From: Candidatus Methanocrinis natronophilus
Lineage (GTDB): Archaea; Halobacteriota; Methanosarcinia; Methanotrichales; Methanotrichaceae
Direction: 5' to 3'
Assembly: GCA_029167045.1 (NCBI GenBank)
Contig: JARFPK010000003.1
Coordinates: 1-64,000, forward strand
Length of the DNA: 64,000 nt
Each line of letters begins with the position of its first letter. The first letter of the stretch is position 1. Shown one piece after another: positions 61,661 to 64,000 of this stretch. The notes under the pieces were generated by a model. It searched no databases. It was not told the origin of the DNA and was given only the letters and a program-made list of their open reading frames with translations. The position numbers and the translations under genes were made by a program.

Positions 61661-62234
61661 GATAGGACCTCGCGATCTCGCAGACCTCTCCTGCCACCTC
61701 CAGGGGGTCTCTCCCGATCAGGACCGTCACCGGCTCTTTTCCCACCGCCCCGGTCTCGTAGAATAGCTTGGGGATCCGGCCCCCGGCAGCCTCTATCGCC
61801 TCCGAGACCTTCCAGGGCATGGAGCCGCCCTCCCTCTCTTTAATCTCGTCCGGCTCCTTCCTCCTGTCGATGACGCTATAGGTCCAGCCCTTCTCCCCGG
61901 CGTACCCCTCCAGCCAGAGGGCGAGCCCTGGGTCGCTGGCGAAGTTCACCCCGGCCCGATAGGCCGGGTCCCTCTTCATGACCTCTATAATCAGCCTCGC
62001 CATATGGCTGGAGGCTCCAAACCGGGGCCTTCCGGCGGCGTGGGGCATCCCCCTCACCATCGTGATCCTCCCGTCCACCGCCAGGACGTCCTCCGGCGAC
62101 CCCGGATTCGGCCTCGCGTAGACTAGGTTGGTCCTCACCTCTGGCAACAGATGCCCAAATTCCTCGCAGCCCTCGATCTCTTCGAGGGCCATGAGAACCC
62201 TTCCGTACATCTCCACATCCTCTTCGATGGTCAT
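61647..62234 (-). CDS. Thiamine-phosphate synthase ThiN-domain protein
   Basis: 195 residues from the ATG starting MTIEEDVEMYGRVLMALEEI, with GGGTGA 6 bases upstream. LLPEVRTNLVYARPNPGSPE, GRITMVRGMPHAAGRPRFGA with SSHMARLIIEVMKRDP and SVIDRRKEP are the ThiN (PF10120) motifs; archaeal ThiN joins HMP-PP with thiazole phosphate when fused to ThiD or acts as a regulatory domain (ThiR). Here it stands alone without the ThiD kinase or a helix-turn-helix, and overlaps the AIR-synthase-like gene. Role in thiamine synthesis is likely, not certain. Confidence 0.82.
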   Translation of the reverse strand: MTIEEDVEMYGRVLMALEEIEGCEEFGHLLPEVRTNLVYARPNPGSPEDVLAVDGRITMVRGMPHAAGRPRFGASSHMARLIIEVMKRDPAYRAGVNFASDPGLALWLEGYAGEKGWTYSVIDRRKEPDEIKEREGGSMPWKVSEAIEAAGGRIPKLFYETGAVGKEPVTVLIGRDPLEVAGEVCEIARSYHASP

Positions 62235-62317
62235 AGCTTCACCCGACAACTGGTCAATTTGATCGGATCCGGCAAGATCGACACCCCTTCCGGGATCCCG
62301 GCGGCCCCCCTGGGCCC

Positions 62318-62488
62318 TCATGGATACGCTCCAGATCCAGAGCCCCTCCATCTGATGGGGCGATAGGAGCTGATCTGCCACACCACAAGATAGAGCTTCT
62401 CTGATGGCAGCTGCGAGGGGCGGATTTGGAGAGGACGGTTCTTCTGGAAGAGAGCGGCACCGAGGAGGAGCAGCAGTAAGCCCACCAA
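62318..62488 (-). CDS. Possible small membrane protein in the thiN leader
   Basis: 56 codons from TTG at 62488. VGLLLLLLGAALFQKNRPLQ would form one membrane helix, followed by a short soluble part (SEKLYLVVWQISSYRPIRWR). There is no clear ribosome site and no family match. It lies between the operator-bearing promoter and thiN. Confidence 0.25.
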   Translation of the reverse strand: MVGLLLLLLGAALFQKNRPLQIRPSQLPSEKLYLVVWQISSYRPIRWRGSGSGAYP

Positions 62489-62535
62489 AGGACGTTCAAG
62501 GACCCTCAGATCTAACCCCGGACCGACCCGCGCAG

Positions 62536-62582
62536 TTCACAATTGCGAATAACGGAGACATAGCTGTCGATATTTCATATAG
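62536..62582 (-). promoter_or_regulatory. Promoter with palindrome on the thiN side
   Basis: TATA-like CTATATGAAA (62573-62582, minus strand) is followed after 24 bases by TTCACAATTGCGAA (62536-62549), 12 of 14 identical to the tRNA-Cys site. The distance to thiN (300 bases) implies a long leader. Confidence 0.45.
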
Positions 62583-62604
62583 ATTATGGTTGCCCATACC
62601 GCAA

Positions 62605-62652
62605 CATTTATAGCTTCAGATCCCTCAAAAGCCCTCATTCACAATCGTGAAT
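62605..62652 (+). promoter_or_regulatory. Promoter with palindromic operator on the OB-fold/ABC side
   Basis: TATA element CATTTATAGC (62605-62614) is followed after 23 bases by ATTCACAATCGTGAAT (62637-62652), perfect 6-bp arms around AATC. The core equals the site at the tRNA-Cys promoter. It would control the genes starting at 62813 and 63199. Confidence 0.6.
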
Positions 62653-62812
62653 CAAGTCGAAGCCGGGGCCGTATCCATCTTCGGGGGGTTGAAAGGGGAG
62701 GTCCGCCGGCTGGTAGCTGGAGAGAGGTATAGACTTGGAGAGACCCTCTGGCGCTCTGATCGCCGATCTGCGGGCCACCCCCGAGCTGCGGGATCGCAAA
62801 CGAGGTGATAGG

Positions 62813-63202
62813 ATGAGATGCCTAAGAAAGCCGATAAAGGCTGTTGTTTCGATTGGTCTTTTGATGGTGGCAGCCCTCGCCTGCCTGGCGGTAGCTGCAG
62901 ATCCGGAAGAGCTGGAAGGCGAAGTCGTGGAGATCCAGGATATAATAGAAGACCCGTCCTCCTTTGAGGGGAAGATGGTGGTTATTCAGGGCAGGATCGA
63001 GAGGATATGCCCGGCAGGATGCTGGTTTATCATAGACGATAAGACGGGAAACCTCTATGTCGACCTCTTCCCGAACGACTTCGCCCTCCCCCAGAATAAG
63101 AGGGGATCAGAGGCCGTCGTTTACGGCAAGGTCTCGATAAGGGACGGCGACCCATACATGATCGGCGAGATCGTCAAGATCGGGAAGGAGATCTATCGAT
63201 GA
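62813..63202 (+). CDS. Exported OB-fold protein upstream of an ABC permease
   Basis: 129 residues from the ATG at 62813 with GAGGTGATAGG upstream. A signal peptide or N-terminal helix (AVVSIGLLMVAALACLAVAA) is followed by an OB-fold (DPSSFEGKMVVIQGRIERIC, PAGCWFIIDDKTGNLYVDLF, GSEAVVYGKVSIRDGD) with one Cys pair (ICPAGC). It resembles small nucleic-acid-type OB proteins used outside the cell (DUF4920-like). It overlaps the permease start by ATGA, so it is probably a partner of that ABC system. Function unknown. Confidence 0.75.
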   Translation: MRCLRKPIKAVVSIGLLMVAALACLAVAADPEELEGEVVEIQDIIEDPSSFEGKMVVIQGRIERICPAGCWFIIDDKTGNLYVDLFPNDFALPQNKRGSEAVVYGKVSIRDGDPYMIGEIVKIGKEIYR

Positions 63203-64000
63203 ACTTCATCACCCTGGCCGTGAAGAACCTGATGAGACGGAAGGGAAGGACGGGGCTGACCATCCTCGGCGTCGCGATAGCCATATCGGTCCTCTTCAGC
63301 CTCATAGCCCTGAACACCGGCTATGAGATCGAGCTCAACCGGGAGATGGACAGCTTCGGAGCCCACATCCTGGCGGTTCCGAAGGGCTGCCCCTACGAGG
63401 CCGCATCCCTGATGATCCACGGCGGGGTGATACCCAAGTACCTGAACATCTCCGACCTCGAGGCGGTCAGAAGTATCGATGGGGTCGAGGTGGCGTCCCC
63501 CCTCCTGATGTACCAGTTCTACAAGAGGGACGAGGCGACAGGCCAGAACAACCCTCACATCGTCTACGGGATCAAGATCGACGATATGAGGGAGATCAAG
63601 CCCTGGTGGAGGGTTGAGGGGAGGTTCTTCGAAGATGACGAGAAGAAGGTCAAGGTGGTGGGAAGAGAGCTCGCCGAGAAGGAGAACCTGACCGTCGGCC
63701 AGGTTATGCCCTTCGGCCCCCACCGGGAGGATTTCACCGTCGTCGGCATCCTGGAGCGGACCGGCGACCAGGACGACCTCCTCCACTTCCTCCCCCTGGA
63801 GGAGGCCCAGAGGCTTTCTAATAAGGAGGGGAAGATCACGACGATATCCGTCAAGGTCGGCGACCTCGGCAGGGTCGGGGCCGTGGCCGTGGAGATGGAG
63901 AAGATCCCCGACATCCAGGCGGTGACGATGACCCAGATCATGGGGACGATAACGAACCTCACCGGTTCGGCCAGGTCTCTACTGATGACGGTCATATCGA
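63199..64000 (+). CDS. ABC transporter permease, MacB/FtsX type (runs off the right edge)
   Basis: 267 codons to the window edge without a stop. It starts MNFITLAVKNLMRRKGRTGL, the typical beginning of MacB/FtsX permeases, followed by a first helix (TILGVAIAISVLFSLIALNT) and a periplasmic-type MacB core domain: GAHILAVPKGCPYEA, DGVEVASPLLMYQFY, RFFEDDEKKVKVVGRELAEK and FTVVGILERTGDQDD. The remaining three helices should follow outside. It shares ATGA with the OB-fold gene. An ATPase gene is expected downstream. Such systems often export lipoproteins or peptides, or drive mechanotransmission. Confidence 0.88.
   Translation, partial: MNFITLAVKNLMRRKGRTGLTILGVAIAISVLFSLIALNTGYEIELNREMDSFGAHILAVPKGCPYEAASLMIHGGVIPKYLNISDLEAVRSIDGVEVASPLLMYQFYKRDEATGQNNPHIVYGIKIDDMREIKPWWRVEGRFFEDDEKKVKVVGRELAEKENLTVGQVMPFGPHREDFTVVGILERTGDQDDLLHFLPLEEAQRLSNKEGKITTISVKVGDLGRVGAVAVEMEKIPDIQAVTMTQIMGTITNLTGSARSLLMTVIS

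Overview
The window looks like a chromosomal segment of a G+C-rich methanogenic archaeon, most likely a member of Methanosarcinales close to Methanothrix/Methanocrinis. The evidence is the methanogenesis marker genes MMP2 and MtxX, an MMP12 fragment, a secreted FmdE-domain protein, Sep-tRNA:Cys-tRNA synthase beside tRNA-Cys, archaeal Sec61-beta, PF07752 S-layer domains, NosD-type beta-helix proteins, large PAS histidine kinases of the archaeal type, and TATA-type promoters. The genus is an inference from gene content; no 16S or mcr gene is present.

Layout. 0-0.4 kb: IS200/IS605 debris, with a tnpA running off the left edge and a tnpB remnant. 0.6-27.9 kb: mostly core or surface genes. These are an S-layer-repeat protein, a radical SAM protein, Mrp/Nbp35, Sec61-beta, NosD, TrmO, two COG4315 secreted proteins, a membrane acyltransferase, a C25-like protein that lacks its catalytic dyad, an RND exporter with a COG1361 partner and a divergent GbsR/MarR-type regulator, an MFS exporter, a 7-PAS kinase, a HEAT protein, MMP2-MtxX and secreted FmdE. 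28.3-29.0 kb: a broken ABC ATPase joined to the C-terminal half of MMP12, a rearrangement scar. 29.0-36.9 kb: a probable island bounded by two similar palindromes, the right one covering the start codon of a tyrosine recombinase. It carries an Acr3-like transporter and a four-gene operon of two nicotianamine-synthase-like enzymes (one fused to FeoA), FeoB and a flippase-like membrane protein. 37.5-40.4 kb: a visibly AT-richer operon of a 48-aa protein, a TPR membrane protein and GH15. 40.8-44.4 kb: small ORFs, a HEAT-repeat secreted protein and a DUF1848 gene broken exactly at a 15-bp Tn5/Nextera mosaic-end sequence, probably an assembly artefact. 44.5-51.7 kb: a NosD-TPR-LTD protein, a REC-PAS kinase with a recent internal PAS duplication, and a Cys-rich protein.

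51.8-64 kb is a sulfur and cofactor block. IscU, IscS and an E1-like ThiF protein are followed by a long co-directional set read from tRNA-Cys: pscS, metY, metX-CBS, moaD, moaE, DUF3786. Beyond it lie a HypE/AIR-synthase-like gene with thiN and, divergently, an OB-fold protein with an ABC permease that runs off the right edge. Three promoters here (tRNA-Cys, thiN side, OB-fold side) each carry a TTCACAATCGTGAA-type palindrome 22-24 nt downstream of a TATA-like element, which suggests a common, apparently undescribed repressor. This operator set and the NAS-like/FeoA/FeoB operon are the two best candidates for new biology in the window.
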